A stretch of 64,000 nt of DNA from Cupriavidus sp. EM10 (GTDB taxonomy: Bacteria > Pseudomonadota > Gammaproteobacteria > Burkholderiales > Burkholderiaceae): assembly GCF_018729255.1 (NCBI RefSeq), contig NZ_CP076060.1, positions 3,162,001-3,226,000 on the forward strand, written 5' to 3'. The position numbers were made by a program, and so were the translations under genes. The notes beneath the pieces are model-generated. The model saw only the letters and a list, made by a program, of their open reading frames with translations. It did no database searches and was not told where the DNA came from. Below, piece by piece: positions 46,771 through 56,635 of the stretch (positions are counted from its first letter, which is position 1; every line of letters begins with the position of its first letter).

Positions 46771-46791
46771 TTCTGATGACATATCAGAATG
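46771..46791. promoter_or_regulatory. Candidate operator before the SRA-HNH gene
   Basis: ATTCTGAT-GACAT-ATCAGAAT has perfect 8-bp arms and ends 13 bp before the start codon, where a bound repressor would block transcription or the ribosome site. No regulator gene is adjacent. Confidence 0.5.
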
Positions 46792-46804
46792 AGACAAACG
46801 CTCA

Positions 46805-47686
46805 ATGTCCGCGACCGAATCGCCCCTGAACCTGCGCCCAGAGTTGCCCCATTTCGTCGTAGGCAATACCTATAGCCGACGTGAGCAGATCACCGGAAAG
46901 TTCGGAGGAAGCGGGCAAAGCGGTATCGCACCCTCCGCCCAGTCGCCGGCAGTATTTCTGTTCACTGGGACTAGCGGCGAGAAATACGGCTATCACGACG
47001 GCTTCACCAAAGAAGGTTATTTCCGGTATTCCGGCGAGGGTCAAGTTGGTCATATGACCCTCAGCGGCGGAAACCGAGCCATCGCGACCCACATCGCGAA
47101 AGGCAAGGCCCTTCACCTGTTTCAGTACACCGGAAAAGGCAAGCCCTATATTTATGTGGGCGAATTTGTCTACGGATCTCACACCGTCGAATCCGGCCCC
47201 GACAGATATGGAGACTTCCGGGATGTGATCGTTTTCTGTCTAGTCCCGATTGACCTACCCGCGCGTCTTGAACGAGAAGACGATTTAGACGACAACGGTC
47301 TATTCGACGACTCCGAGTCCGACTCCCAATACCTCGCGATCCTGCGCACAAAGGCACTAGATGCCTGCACAGGACTGGGAAACGGCATCGCTCCGAAGGA
47401 AGCCGTCAGGGCGATTTATCACCGCAGTGCTCAGGTGAAACGTTATGTTTTGGCTCGCGCCGCAGGGCGCTGCGAACTATGCGATGCCCCCGCGCCGTTT
47501 AAGAGAAAGAACGGAAGTCCATATCTGGAACCTCACCACATCAATCGCGTGTCAGATGGTGGCCTGGACCATCCCATGCACGTGGGCGCGATTTGTCCCA
47601 CCTGCCATCGAAACATCCATTTCGGGGCAGAAGGCAACGCGGAAAATGAGAAGCTTCGAAAAATCGTAGCCGCGCGAGAAAAGTAA
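46805..47686 (+). CDS. SRA-like domain HNH endonuclease (ScoMcrA-type, type IV restriction)
   Basis: A 293-residue protein with two domains. Residues about 15-155 (HFVVGNTYSRREQI, GEKYGYHDGFTKEGYFRYSG, then GEGQVGHMTLSGGNRAI) resemble the SRA-like sensor of ScoMcrA-type enzymes, which recognise methylated or phosphorothioate DNA. Residues about 215-290 form an HNH nuclease with paired zinc Cys (RCELCDAP and CPTCHRNIHFG) and the catalytic LEPHHINRVSDGGLDHP. It should cut modified incoming DNA. It has lower GC than its neighbours, stands alone beside a tRNA gene and has a palindrome before its start, all consistent with acquired defence. No methylase is present, as expected for type IV. Confidence 0.82.
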   Translation: MSATESPLNLRPELPHFVVGNTYSRREQITGKFGGSGQSGIAPSAQSPAVFLFTGTSGEKYGYHDGFTKEGYFRYSGEGQVGHMTLSGGNRAIATHIAKGKALHLFQYTGKGKPYIYVGEFVYGSHTVESGPDRYGDFRDVIVFCLVPIDLPARLEREDDLDDNGLFDDSESDSQYLAILRTKALDACTGLGNGIAPKEAVRAIYHRSAQVKRYVLARAAGRCELCDAPAPFKRKNGSPYLEPHHINRVSDGGLDHPMHVGAICPTCHRNIHFGAEGNAENEKLRKIVAAREK

Positions 47687-47690
47687 GACG

Positions 47691-47720
47691 AAAAAAAGCC
47701 ACGCTCTCGCGTGGCTTTTT
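47691..47720. terminator. Bidirectional terminator between HNH gene and tRNA-Thr
   Basis: AAAAAGCCACGC and GCGTGGCTTTTT flank a TCTC loop, with A and T runs on both sides. Confidence 0.85.
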
Positions 47721-47730
47721 CACATGAAAC

Positions 47731-47806
47731 TGGTGCCGGCTGCAGGACTCGAACCCGCCACCTGATGATTACAAATCAACTGCTCTACCTGATGAGCTAA
47801 GCCGGC
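47731..47806 (-). tRNA. tRNA-Thr (TGT anticodon)
   Basis: Read on the minus strand, the 76 bases form a full cloverleaf: acceptor GCCGGCT/AGCCGGC, D-arm with AGCTCATCAGGTAGAGC, anticodon loop TTTGTAA (anticodon TGT), T-arm GGCGGGTTCGAGTCCTGC, and an encoded CCA end. A TAGAAT word about 20 bases upstream may be its -10. Confidence 0.96.
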
Positions 47807-47857
47807 ATGTTGGTGCAGACCGCGATTCTACTGCATGCGGTGTGTCTTGGCGATGGC

Positions 47858-48358
47858 TTATTTGACCACCTTCAGCGACGGCTTCTTGCCGCCGATGCGG
47901 GGTACGGGTGGCGGGTTCGGATCGTCGTCCGAGCCCCCGGTGCCCTCTTCCGCCGTGACCGGCGCCGGCGTTTCGGCGTCTACCGAGGCCAGTTTGGGAG
48001 GCGGGTTGTTTTCGCGCTCCGTGGCGGCCTGGGTTTCGGGGATGCTGCGCTCCACCGGGAATGCCATGCCTTGGCCGTTTTCACGTGCGTAGATCGCCAG
48101 CACATTTTCCACGGGCACGTCGATCTTGCGCGAGACGCCACCGAAGCGTGCGCTGAAGGCAATCCACTCGTTGCCCATGTCCAGGCCGCTGGTCGCGTCG
48201 AAGCTCACGTTCAGCACGATTTCGTTGTTCTTCACGAATTCGCGCGGCACGTTGGTGTTGCCGTCGACAAACACTGCGACATACGGCGTGAAGCCGTTAT
48301 CGGTACACCATTCGTAAATGGCGCGGATCAGGTAGGGCTTGGTGGAAGTTTCTGGCAT
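47858..48358 (-). CDS. sspB: ClpXP protease specificity-enhancing factor SspB
   Basis: The adaptor that delivers ssrA-tagged and other substrates to ClpXP. It is 166 residues. The folded substrate-binding domain is about residues 1-110 (KPYLIRAIYEWCTDNGFTPY, then NNEIVLNVSFDATSGL and SARFGGVSRKIDVPVENVLA). A flexible Pro/Glu-rich linker leads to the short C-terminal ClpX-binding tail RIGGKKPSLKVVK. It follows sspA by 29 bp on the minus strand, the usual sspAB operon. Confidence 0.95.
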   Translation of the reverse strand: MPETSTKPYLIRAIYEWCTDNGFTPYVAVFVDGNTNVPREFVKNNEIVLNVSFDATSGLDMGNEWIAFSARFGGVSRKIDVPVENVLAIYARENGQGMAFPVERSIPETQAATERENNPPPKLASVDAETPAPVTAEEGTGGSDDDPNPPPVPRIGGKKPSLKVVK

Positions 48359-48387
48359 TACACGTATGCGGTGGCGTCGGGTCCGTC

Positions 48388-48999
48388 TTAGCGACGCATG
48401 ACCTTTTCAGACGGGGTCAGTGCTTCGATGTAGGCCGGGCGGCTGAAAATGCGTTCGGCGTACTTCAGCAGCGGTGCAGCGTTCTTCGACAGCTCGATGC
48501 CGTAATGGTCCAGGCGCCACAGCAGCGGGGCGATGGCCACGTCGAGCATCGAAAATTCCTCGCCCAGCATGTACTTGTTCTTGACGAAGATCGGCGCGAG
48601 TTGGGTCAGGCGGTCGCGGATGGCGGCGCGGGCGCGCTCGTGGTTCTTCTCGGCGGCCTTGCCCTTTTCGTTCTCCAGCACGTAGACGTGGGTGAACAGT
48701 TCCTTTTCGAAGTTGAACAGGAACAGGCGGGCGCGAGCACGCTGCACGGGGTCTGCCGGCATCAGTTGCGGATGCGGGAAGCGCTCGTCGATGTACTCGT
48801 TGATGATGTTCGATTCGTACAGGATCAGGTCGCGTTCGACGAGAATCGGCACCTGGCCGTACGGGTTCATCACCGAAATATCTTCCGGCTTGTTGAACAG
48901 GTCAACGTCGCGGATCTCGAAGTCCATGCCCTTTTCGAACAGGACAAGGCGGCAACGTTGGGAAAACGGGCAGGTGGTACCCGAATACAACACCATCAT
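48388..48999 (-). CDS. sspA: Stringent starvation protein A
   Basis: A glutathione-S-transferase-fold protein of 203 residues that binds RNA polymerase and alters transcription under starvation and acid stress. The N-terminal thioredoxin-like domain begins MMVLYSGTTCPFSQRCRLVL, with PYGQVPILVERD and LYESNIINEYIDERFPHPQL. The C-terminal helical domain follows (about 85-200). It is upstream of sspB in the same operon and downstream of petABC, the normal betaproteobacterial order. The 295 bp before it hold the petC terminator and probably its own promoter. Confidence 0.95.
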   Translation of the reverse strand: MMVLYSGTTCPFSQRCRLVLFEKGMDFEIRDVDLFNKPEDISVMNPYGQVPILVERDLILYESNIINEYIDERFPHPQLMPADPVQRARARLFLFNFEKELFTHVYVLENEKGKAAEKNHERARAAIRDRLTQLAPIFVKNKYMLGEEFSMLDVAIAPLLWRLDHYGIELSKNAAPLLKYAERIFSRPAYIEALTPSEKVMRR

Positions 49000-49181
49000 G
49001 GTTGAATTCCTTGGGTGTGAAGTGCGCCAAATCTATGGAAACTTGACGAACTTTGCGGTGCTAGCTCTGGACAGGGCAAACATTCTGCCGGAACGGCCCA
49101 TCGAAAAGCAAATTAGTTACAAATAGCCGGGCGCACGAATAGGTGGCTTTCTGGACGCTTCACGCTCCAGAGGCGCAAAAC

Positions 49182-49230
49182 AAAAGGCCGGCGCGGTGCT
49201 GCACTGCTGCAACTTCCGCGCCGGCCCTTC
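49182..49230 (-). terminator. Rho-independent terminator after petC
   Basis: GGCCGGCGCGG (49186-49196) and CCGCGCCGGCC (49216-49226) form an 11-bp stem, followed on the minus strand by TTTTG. It separates petABC from sspAB. Confidence 0.75.
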
Positions 49231-49294
49231 GGGTGGCGAGCCCTGCGTTGTTACAAATACTGTTACAACTGCTGGATTTTGCGCGGCTGCGGCC

Positions 49295-50038
49295 TTACTT
49301 CACGTCCTTCCAGTAAGCGGCGTTCAGGCGCCAGGCGAAGACGGTGAGTACGCCCAGGAACAGCAGCACCCAGACACCAAGGCGCTTGCGGTGGCTTTGC
49401 GCCGGCTCGGCCATCCAGTTCAGGTAGTTCACCAGATCGGCCACGGCCTGATCGTATTCCTGCGTGCTCATCTTGCCCGGCGTGATCTGCTCCCAGCCGG
49501 CCAGCTTGTGCACCTTCTCGCCGTGCTCTTCCACTTCGGCGTACTTCGGCACGCGCTGGCCCTGCAGCTCCCACAGCACGTGCGGCATGCCGACGCTCGG
49601 GAAGACCAGGTTGTTCCAGCCCGTGGCGCGGGCGTCGTCGCGGTAGAACGTGCGCAGGTAGGTGTAGAGCCAGTCGTTGCCGCGGGCGCGGGCGATGACC
49701 GACAGGTCAGGCGGAATGGCGCCAAAGAACGCCTTGGCGTCCTTCGGCGGCATCGAGATCGTCATCAGTTCGCCAACCTTGTCGGCCGAGAACAGCAGGT
49801 TCTGGCGGATCTGGTCGTCCGTCAGGTCCAGGTCCTTGAGCCGGTTGTAGCGCATCATCGACGCGCCGTGGCAGTTCAGGCAGTAGTTGACGAACAGCTT
49901 GGCGCCACGCTGCAGCGACGACACGTCGCTCGTGTCCAGCGGGGCCGGCTCCAGCGGATAACCGCCTTCTGAGGCCATCGCGGGCAGCGCGGCAAGGCAT
50001 GCGCCGACCAGTGCGAAGATCGAAAGCAACTTTTTCAT
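49295..50038 (-). CDS. petC: Ubiquinol-cytochrome c reductase, cytochrome c1 subunit
   Basis: The haem c subunit of the bc1 complex, passing electrons from the Rieske protein to soluble cytochrome c. It is 247 residues with a signal peptide (LLSIFALVGACLAALPAMAS), the haem attachment motif CLNCH in FVNYCLNCHGASMMRYNRL, the distal Met region and a C-terminal membrane anchor (LGVWVLLFLGVLTVFAW). The frame allows 50128, but MKKLLSIFAL at 50038 is the natural secretory start. It lies 37 bp after petB and ends the petABC operon. Confidence 0.95.
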   Translation of the reverse strand: MKKLLSIFALVGACLAALPAMASEGGYPLEPAPLDTSDVSSLQRGAKLFVNYCLNCHGASMMRYNRLKDLDLTDDQIRQNLLFSADKVGELMTISMPPKDAKAFFGAIPPDLSVIARARGNDWLYTYLRTFYRDDARATGWNNLVFPSVGMPHVLWELQGQRVPKYAEVEEHGEKVHKLAGWEQITPGKMSTQEYDQAVADLVNYLNWMAEPAQSHRKRLGVWVLLFLGVLTVFAWRLNAAYWKDVK

Positions 50039-50075
50039 CTTGTGTCCTTGTCCTCTTGTAGGGTCGCGCAGCGTC

Positions 50076-51479
50076 TTAGTGCGGATGGAACGTGACGCGC
50101 TCCGGCACCGGCTTGAACGTGCCGGCACGGCTCCACAGCGGCATGGTCAGGAAGAAGGCGAAGTACAGCAGCGTACCGAGCTGCGACACCTTCTCACCTA
50201 CCGGCGACGGCGGTTGCACCCCCAGGTAGCCCAGGACCAGGAACACCACCACGAAGACGATCAGGATCGACTTGTGGAAAGCGGGACGATAGCGGATGGA
50301 CTTGACCGGCGAGCAGTCGAGCCACGGCATGAAGAACAGCACGACGACCGAGCCGCCCATCACCAGCACGCCCCAGAACTTGGCGTCGATGAAGTAGAAG
50401 CCCACGGCCAGCACCACCAGCACGGCGATCGAGCCGATGCGGATCCGCGCGTCCTTCGTGCGCAGGAACACCATGCCCAGCACGACGGCGAAGAACAGCC
50501 ACAGGACCGGCAGGAAGTTCGACGTCGTGGCACGCAGCATCGAGTAGAACGGCGTGAAGTACCACACCGGCGCAATGTGCGGCGGCGTCTTCAGCGGATC
50601 GGCCGGGAAGAAGTTGTTGGCTTCCAGGAAATAACCGCCCACTTCCGGGAAGAAGAAGATCACGGCCGAGAAGAGGATCAGGAAGCCGGCCACGCCCATC
50701 AGGTCGTGAACCGAGTAGTACGGGTGGAACGGGATGCCGTCCAGCGGGATGCCGTTCTCGTCCTTCTTCGCCTTGATTTCCACGCCGTCCGGGTTGTTCG
50801 AACCCACTTCGTGCAGCGCGATGATGTGCGCCACCACCAGGCCCAGCAGCACCAGGGGCACCGCGATGACGTGGAACGAGAAGAAGCGGTTCAGCGTGGC
50901 ATCGCTCACCACGTAGTCACCCCGGATGAACAGCGACAGATCCTGGCCGATCACCGGGATCGCCGAGAACAGGTTCACGATCACCTGCGCGCCCCAGTAC
51001 GACATCTGGCCCCACGGCAGCAGATAGCCCATGAACGCCTCGGCCATCAGGCACAGGAAGATCAGGCAGCCGAAGATCCAGACAAGTTCGCGCGGCTTGC
51101 GGTACGAGCCGTACAGCAGGCCCCGGAACATGTGCAGGTACACCACGACGAAGAACGCCGAGGCGCCGGTGGAGTGCATGTAGCGCACCAGCCAGCCCCA
51201 CGGCACCTCGCGCATGATGAATTCCACGCTGGCGAATGCCACCGGAATGCCGGCCGCGTTGAGCGTGCCATCCGGCTTGTAGTTCATCACAAGGAAGATG
51301 CCGGTGACGATCTGGATCACCAGCACCAGAAGCGCCAGCGATCCGAAGAAGTACCAGAAATTGAAGTTCTTCGGTGCGTAGTACTTGGAGAGATGGTCTT
51401 CCCAGAGCTGGGTCGCGGGGAAACGGGCGTCGATCCAGCCCAGCAGCCCGGTAGTCTTGACTTCTTTTTCGGCCGCCAT
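50076..51479 (-). CDS. petB: Ubiquinol-cytochrome c reductase, cytochrome b subunit
   Basis: The membrane core of the bc1 complex, holding two b haems and the Qo and Qi quinone sites. It is 467 residues. Features are the N-terminal helices with HSTGASAFFVVVYLHMFRGL and FHVIAVPLVLLGLVVAHI (haem-ligand His pairs), and a Qo-loop PDPLKT-like segment (FFPADPLKTPPHIAPVWYF). MAAEKEVKTTGLL at 51479 is preferred over a start two codons earlier. Two bases separate it from the petA stop. Confidence 0.96.
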   Translation of the reverse strand: MAAEKEVKTTGLLGWIDARFPATQLWEDHLSKYYAPKNFNFWYFFGSLALLVLVIQIVTGIFLVMNYKPDGTLNAAGIPVAFASVEFIMREVPWGWLVRYMHSTGASAFFVVVYLHMFRGLLYGSYRKPRELVWIFGCLIFLCLMAEAFMGYLLPWGQMSYWGAQVIVNLFSAIPVIGQDLSLFIRGDYVVSDATLNRFFSFHVIAVPLVLLGLVVAHIIALHEVGSNNPDGVEIKAKKDENGIPLDGIPFHPYYSVHDLMGVAGFLILFSAVIFFFPEVGGYFLEANNFFPADPLKTPPHIAPVWYFTPFYSMLRATTSNFLPVLWLFFAVVLGMVFLRTKDARIRIGSIAVLVVLAVGFYFIDAKFWGVLVMGGSVVVLFFMPWLDCSPVKSIRYRPAFHKSILIVFVVVFLVLGYLGVQPPSPVGEKVSQLGTLLYFAFFLTMPLWSRAGTFKPVPERVTFHPH

Positions 51480-51481
51480 GA

Positions 51482-52099
51482 TCACGCTTCTCCTTTCTCG
51501 TCCTTGCCGATCACGATCTTGGAGTCGGACAGGAACTGGTACGGGGGTACGTCAAGATTCTGCGGGGCAGGCTTGTTCTTGAACACGCGGCCCGCGAGAT
51601 CGAAGGTGGAGCCGTGGCACGGGCACAGGAAGCCGGGGTCCGCGCCAAGCTGCGGGTTGGCGCCCGAGGCAAACGGGCCGGAGGGAGAGCAGCCAAGATG
51701 GGAGCAGATGCCGACCACGACCAGCAGGTCCTTGTGTTCGGCGCGCGAGCGGGTCTCGTTCTTGCAATAGTCCGGCGTCTTCATTGTGAAGGGGACGTTC
51801 GAATCGGGATCCGCAACCTCTGCGTCGGTCTTCTTGAGCGAGGCAAGCATTTCGGGGGTACGGCGCAGAATCCAGACCGGTTTGCCACGCCACTCGACCG
51901 TCATCATTTCGCCGGGCTTCAGGCCACCCACGTCGGCCTCCACGGGCGCGCCGGCGGCCTTGGCCTTTTCCGACGGGGCAAAGGTGCTGACAAACGGGAC
52001 TGCTACTGCAACGCCTCCTACGCCGCCCGCGACGGATGTCGCGATCAACCAATTGCGGCGACCTTTGTCTACGTTCTTCACGTCTTGCTGGTCACTCAT
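51482..52099 (-). CDS. petA: Ubiquinol-cytochrome c reductase, Rieske iron-sulfur subunit
   Basis: Carries the [2Fe-2S] cluster that takes the first electron from ubiquinol. It is 205 residues. The N-terminal twin-arginine-like region with KGRRNWLIATSVAGGVGGVA is followed by its membrane helix; the cluster-binding boxes are CSHLGC and CPCHGS. The Tat pathway genes that would export it are in this same window. MSDQQDVKNVDKGRRN at 52099 is the start. First gene of petABC. Confidence 0.96.
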   Translation of the reverse strand: MSDQQDVKNVDKGRRNWLIATSVAGGVGGVAVAVPFVSTFAPSEKAKAAGAPVEADVGGLKPGEMMTVEWRGKPVWILRRTPEMLASLKKTDAEVADPDSNVPFTMKTPDYCKNETRSRAEHKDLLVVVGICSHLGCSPSGPFASGANPQLGADPGFLCPCHGSTFDLAGRVFKNKPAPQNLDVPPYQFLSDSKIVIGKDEKGEA

Positions 52100-52341
52100 T
52101 CCAAACCCCAGGGATGTCATCAATTGAATCCTGCGTCAACAAAAATTATACCTGAGGCACATCTGGCGACGATAGGCGAACTACTGATAGCCGTGGCGCC
52201 GATAATCGGTCATGGGAACGGATGTGGGATCGCAGCGGGGAGCGTTCTAATGCGGCATCCAGACTTGCACTCGAGGTTGCGATGATGCAGGCTTTGTCAA
52301 ACACAAACGTTAATCTGGAACAACAAATTGGAGAAAAACCG

Positions 52342-52775
52342 ATGGGAATGATGAGCGAGTTCCGAACTTTGCGATGCGCGGCAACGTGATCGACCTGGCA
52401 GTTGGTGTGATCATTGGCGCCGCGTTCGGGAAGATCGTCGATTCTGTCGTCAACGACCTGATCATGCCGCTGGTGGGCCGCGTGGTGGGCAAGCTGGATT
52501 TTTCCAGCATGTTCATCGTGCTGGCCGAACCGCCGCCGGGCGTGCCGCACACCCTTGATGCCTTGAAGAAGGCCGGCGTGCCGGTGTTTGCCTACGGTAA
52601 TTTCCTGACCATCGTGGTCAACTTTGTCATCCTCGCATTCATCATCTTCATGATGGTCCGCGCCTTCAACAAGATGCGCGAGAAACACGAGGAAGCCCCG
52701 AAGCCGGCCGAGACGCCCGAGGACATCAAGCTGCTGCGCGAAATCCGCGACAGCCTGCAGGCCCCGCGCGCCTGA
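52342..52775 (+). CDS. mscL: Large-conductance mechanosensitive channel MscL, apparent frame break near start
   Basis: A pentameric inner-membrane channel that opens under hypo-osmotic shock, 144 residues after repair. One T added to the run 52368-52370 joins [20 protein letters not shown] to the rest; without it only the frame from the internal Met (52374) is open. The first helix is [20 protein letters not shown], the second [17 protein letters not shown], with the usual charged C-terminal bundle. The N-terminus is conserved, so the break is probably a sequencing loss. It diverges from petA. Confidence 0.9.
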
Positions 52776-52817
52776 GGCGGCCTGGCCTGACTTGCCGAAG
52801 GTTCCGAGCCCGGTTGC

Positions 52818-53564
52818 TCAGACCGGGTTCGGGATATCGATGAACGTGTGGCGCAAATCGAAGCGCTGCGCCAGATGTTCGCCCACGGCCCGGATGCCAT
52901 AGCGCTCCGTGGCGTGATGGCCGGCCGCGATATACGCCACGCCGCTCTCGCGCGCCAGGTGCGTGGTGGGCTCGGACACTTCCCCGCTGATATAGGCATC
53001 GACGCCAGCCGCCACGGCAGCCGCGAAATATCCCTGCGCCCCGCCCGTACACCAGCCCACGCTGCGAATCATCTGATCCGGATCGCCAAGTGCCAGCGGC
53101 TCGCGATCCAGTACTCCGCCCACGTGCGCGGCGAACGCGTGCAGCGGCATGGGCTGCGGCAGCGTGCCGGTCCAGCCCAGTTGGTCGTCGCTGAAACGGC
53201 CGTTGGGAGCGATGCCGAGCTGCAACGCCAGTTGCGCGTTGTTGCCCAGTTCAGAATGATTGTCGAGCGGCAGGTGGAAAGCCATCAGGTTGATATCTGC
53301 CGCTAGCAGTTTCTTCAATCTTGCGTGTTTTTGACCGATGACCCGTGCATCTTCGTTCTTCCAGAAGTAACCGTGGTGCACCAGGATTGCATCGGCGCCC
53401 GCCTCGATGGCCGCGTCGATCAGCGCCAGGCTGGCGGTCACGCCTGTGACGATGTGGGTGACTTCGGGGCGACCTTGCACTTGGAGCCCATTCGGGCAAT
53501 AGTCCTTGAAGCGGGAAACTTCCAGCAGGTCGTTCAAGTACAATTCCAGCTCTTTGGTTTTCAT
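52818..53564 (-). CDS. Nif3-like dinuclear metal centre protein (YbgI family)
   Basis: A 248-residue toroidal hexameric protein with a two-metal centre. Ligand motifs are the two-His ILVHHGYFW and the later [14 protein letters not shown], and the start is [26 protein letters not shown]. Relatives act as GTP cyclohydrolase 1 type 2 homologues or of unknown activity. It diverges from the DegS/DegQ gene with only 20 bp between the starts, a conserved neighbour pair in this group. Confidence 0.93.
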   Translation of the reverse strand: MKTKELELYLNDLLEVSRFKDYCPNGLQVQGRPEVTHIVTGVTASLALIDAAIEAGADAILVHHGYFWKNEDARVIGQKHARLKKLLAADINLMAFHLPLDNHSELGNNAQLALQLGIAPNGRFSDDQLGWTGTLPQPMPLHAFAAHVGGVLDREPLALGDPDQMIRSVGWCTGGAQGYFAAAVAAGVDAYISGEVSEPTTHLARESGVAYIAAGHHATERYGIRAVGEHLAQRFDLRHTFIDIPNPV

Positions 53565-53584
53565 TTTCTGGTCAAAACTCCGAT

Positions 53585-54778
<1,194 letters not shown>

Positions 54779-55143
54779 TCGGCCGTTATCGGGCTCCCTG
54801 CGGCTTTGCTGATGGCTGAGCTGATGGCCGCCGAACGATAGCAACTCCTCTTAAAGCAAAAAGCCCCTGCCAGTGATGGCGGGGGCTTTTGCTTTTGGGG
54901 CGGCGTCAGGCAAACGCGCCGCTGCTTTGCTGTGTACGTGCCGACGTAGGGGGTGACCACAGGGCGGCGAAGTCGCGCGATACCGCCGCCCACCCCAGGC
55001 CCGGCTACCAGGCACCGGATACGAGACGCCTGCTGCCTCCTGCCGGCATCGCCGCTCCTGGCCCAGGGACTCGGCCCCGCCAGCCAGCCTGCGTACAAGC
55101 GCGGCCACAGACAATCGGGGCCGGCAGGTCGATATTCATCGCC
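54779..55143. other. Intergenic region without a gene
   Basis: Contains the protease terminator and about 250 bp of GC-rich sequence leading to the porin terminator. No plausible coding frame or repeat is seen. Confidence 0.5.
54857..54891 (+). terminator. Rho-independent terminator after the HtrA-type gene
   Basis: AAAAGCCCC and GGGGCTTTT arms around a short inner hairpin; A and T runs on both sides. Confidence 0.8.
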
Positions 55144-55148
55144 AAAAA

Positions 55149-55184
55149 CAAAACGCCGGCACCCTTTCGGATGCCGGCGTTTTG
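55149..55184 (-). terminator. Rho-independent terminator after the porin
   Basis: CAAAACGCCGGCA and TGCCGGCGTTTTG flank CCCTTTCGGA; strong and bidirectional, 39 bp after the porin stop. Confidence 0.85.
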
Positions 55185-55223
55185 ATCAAGCCGAATCTGA
55201 AGCGGGCTTACGCCCGCGTCAAA

Positions 55224-56381
55224 TTAGAACTTGTGGCGAACACCAACCACAGCGCCGAACTGGTTGTACGAACCTTGGGTCGTACCGAAGCCCGAACCAC
55301 CTTGGTTGCCGGTTTGACCCGACGACACGCCCAGGTTCGAACCGTCCTTGTTCTTCGTGTACGACACGTTGAAGTAGGCGTCCGTACGCTTCGAGAAAGC
55401 GTAGTCGGTCGACACCACGAAGCTCCACGGATCAGCACCGCTGTTGCGGAAGTCCTGGTAGTAAGCGGCGCCCGTCAGCGACAGAGCCGGGGTCAGCTGG
55501 TAGCCAGCGCCCAGCCAGTACAGGTTCGACACCGTGGCGTTCGTGATCGTACCGTTGGCGGCGGTCACGCCACCCGGCAGGATCGCGCCCGACAGGGCGT
55601 GAGCGTAACGGTAACCAGCGAACACCTTGGCCGGGCCAAAGGCGTACGTACCAGCCACCGAAGCGCGCTGGATCTTGGCGTTCGGGTTCGTTGCAGCACC
55701 AGCCGTCGGAGCGCCCAGGTTGGTTTCGTCGAAGATCGCGCCGATCGAGAACGGGCCGCCGTTGTAAATCAGGCTGGCGCTGTACTCACGACCGGTGTGG
55801 TAGTTGCCCGGGATTTCTCCCGAAACGCCTTGGAAGGCATTGGCCGTACCAACGGTGTTGGCGCCGGTGCTGTACAGCAGCGAGCCGGTCAGGCCACCGA
55901 ACGTGCCGGTGTACTTGATCGAGTTGTCAGCACGACCCGAGAAACCTGCGTCTTGCGCGGTGATCGAGTAGTTCGTCGAGATGGCCATCGGATCGAAGGC
56001 CAGACCGAAGTCATAGAACGGCGTCTGATGACGGCCCAGGCTCAGCGTACCGAACTGGCTTTGCAGACCGACGAAAGCTTGACGACCGAACAGACGGCCA
56101 CCTTGACCCGACGTGCCGGTGTCAACGTTGAAACCGCTTTCCAGGACGAACACGCCCTTCAGGCCACCGCCCAGGTCTTCCACGCCACGCAGGCCCCAAC
56201 GGCTGCCGGACATGTTGCCCGAGGTCAGGCGCACGACGTCGTGGCTGCCGGTCACGCCCGGCTGGTGGTTAGCGTACTCAACGCCAGCGTCAACCACACC
56301 GTACAGGGTCACGCTCGACTGGGCATAGGCACCGCCGGCGGCCAGAGCGGCAACGGCAGCTGCAAACAGTTTCATCTTCAT
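55224..56381 (-). CDS. Gram-negative porin (OmpC/Omp32-type)
   Basis: A trimeric outer-membrane diffusion channel of 385 residues. The signal peptide is KLFAAAVAALAAGGAYA, the mature start SSVTLYGVVDAGVEYANHQP is typical of betaproteobacterial porins, and the C-terminus VGVRHKF ends in Phe, the sorting signal. The start MKMKLFAAAV at 56381 is chosen over a frame reaching 56444. Codon use is strongly biased, which suggests high expression. It lies between the HtrA-type gene and tatC and has its own terminator, so it is probably a separate unit. Confidence 0.93.
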   Translation of the reverse strand: MKMKLFAAAVAALAAGGAYAQSSVTLYGVVDAGVEYANHQPGVTGSHDVVRLTSGNMSGSRWGLRGVEDLGGGLKGVFVLESGFNVDTGTSGQGGRLFGRQAFVGLQSQFGTLSLGRHQTPFYDFGLAFDPMAISTNYSITAQDAGFSGRADNSIKYTGTFGGLTGSLLYSTGANTVGTANAFQGVSGEIPGNYHTGREYSASLIYNGGPFSIGAIFDETNLGAPTAGAATNPNAKIQRASVAGTYAFGPAKVFAGYRYAHALSGAILPGGVTAANGTITNATVSNLYWLGAGYQLTPALSLTGAAYYQDFRNSGADPWSFVVSTDYAFSKRTDAYFNVSYTKNKDGSNLGVSSGQTGNQGGSGFGTTQGSYNQFGAVVGVRHKF

Positions 56382-56635
56382 ATCGACACTTTCCTTGTCA
56401 ACTGATTGGGAAATCTTGGTTGCCCAAGTGCTTGGGCGACGCATTAACCTTCACGTCTGCGTCGTATTATGTGTCACCCCCCCAGCGCGTCTGAAGTCCT
56501 TTTTGCCGTAAACACGGTTTACTGACGCTTCTTGTTGTGACGAAGCAACAGCAAACCGGGGGTATTTCACCATTTTGGTGCGAAATGCAGCATTCAGACT
56601 GTGGGGATACCGCCCGTTAACAACTGCCGGGGAAC

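Noticed and set aside
46399..47806. tRNA-anchored island for the SRA-HNH gene
   Set aside because: No direct repeat of the tRNA-Thr 3' end was found on the far side and there is no integrase gene.
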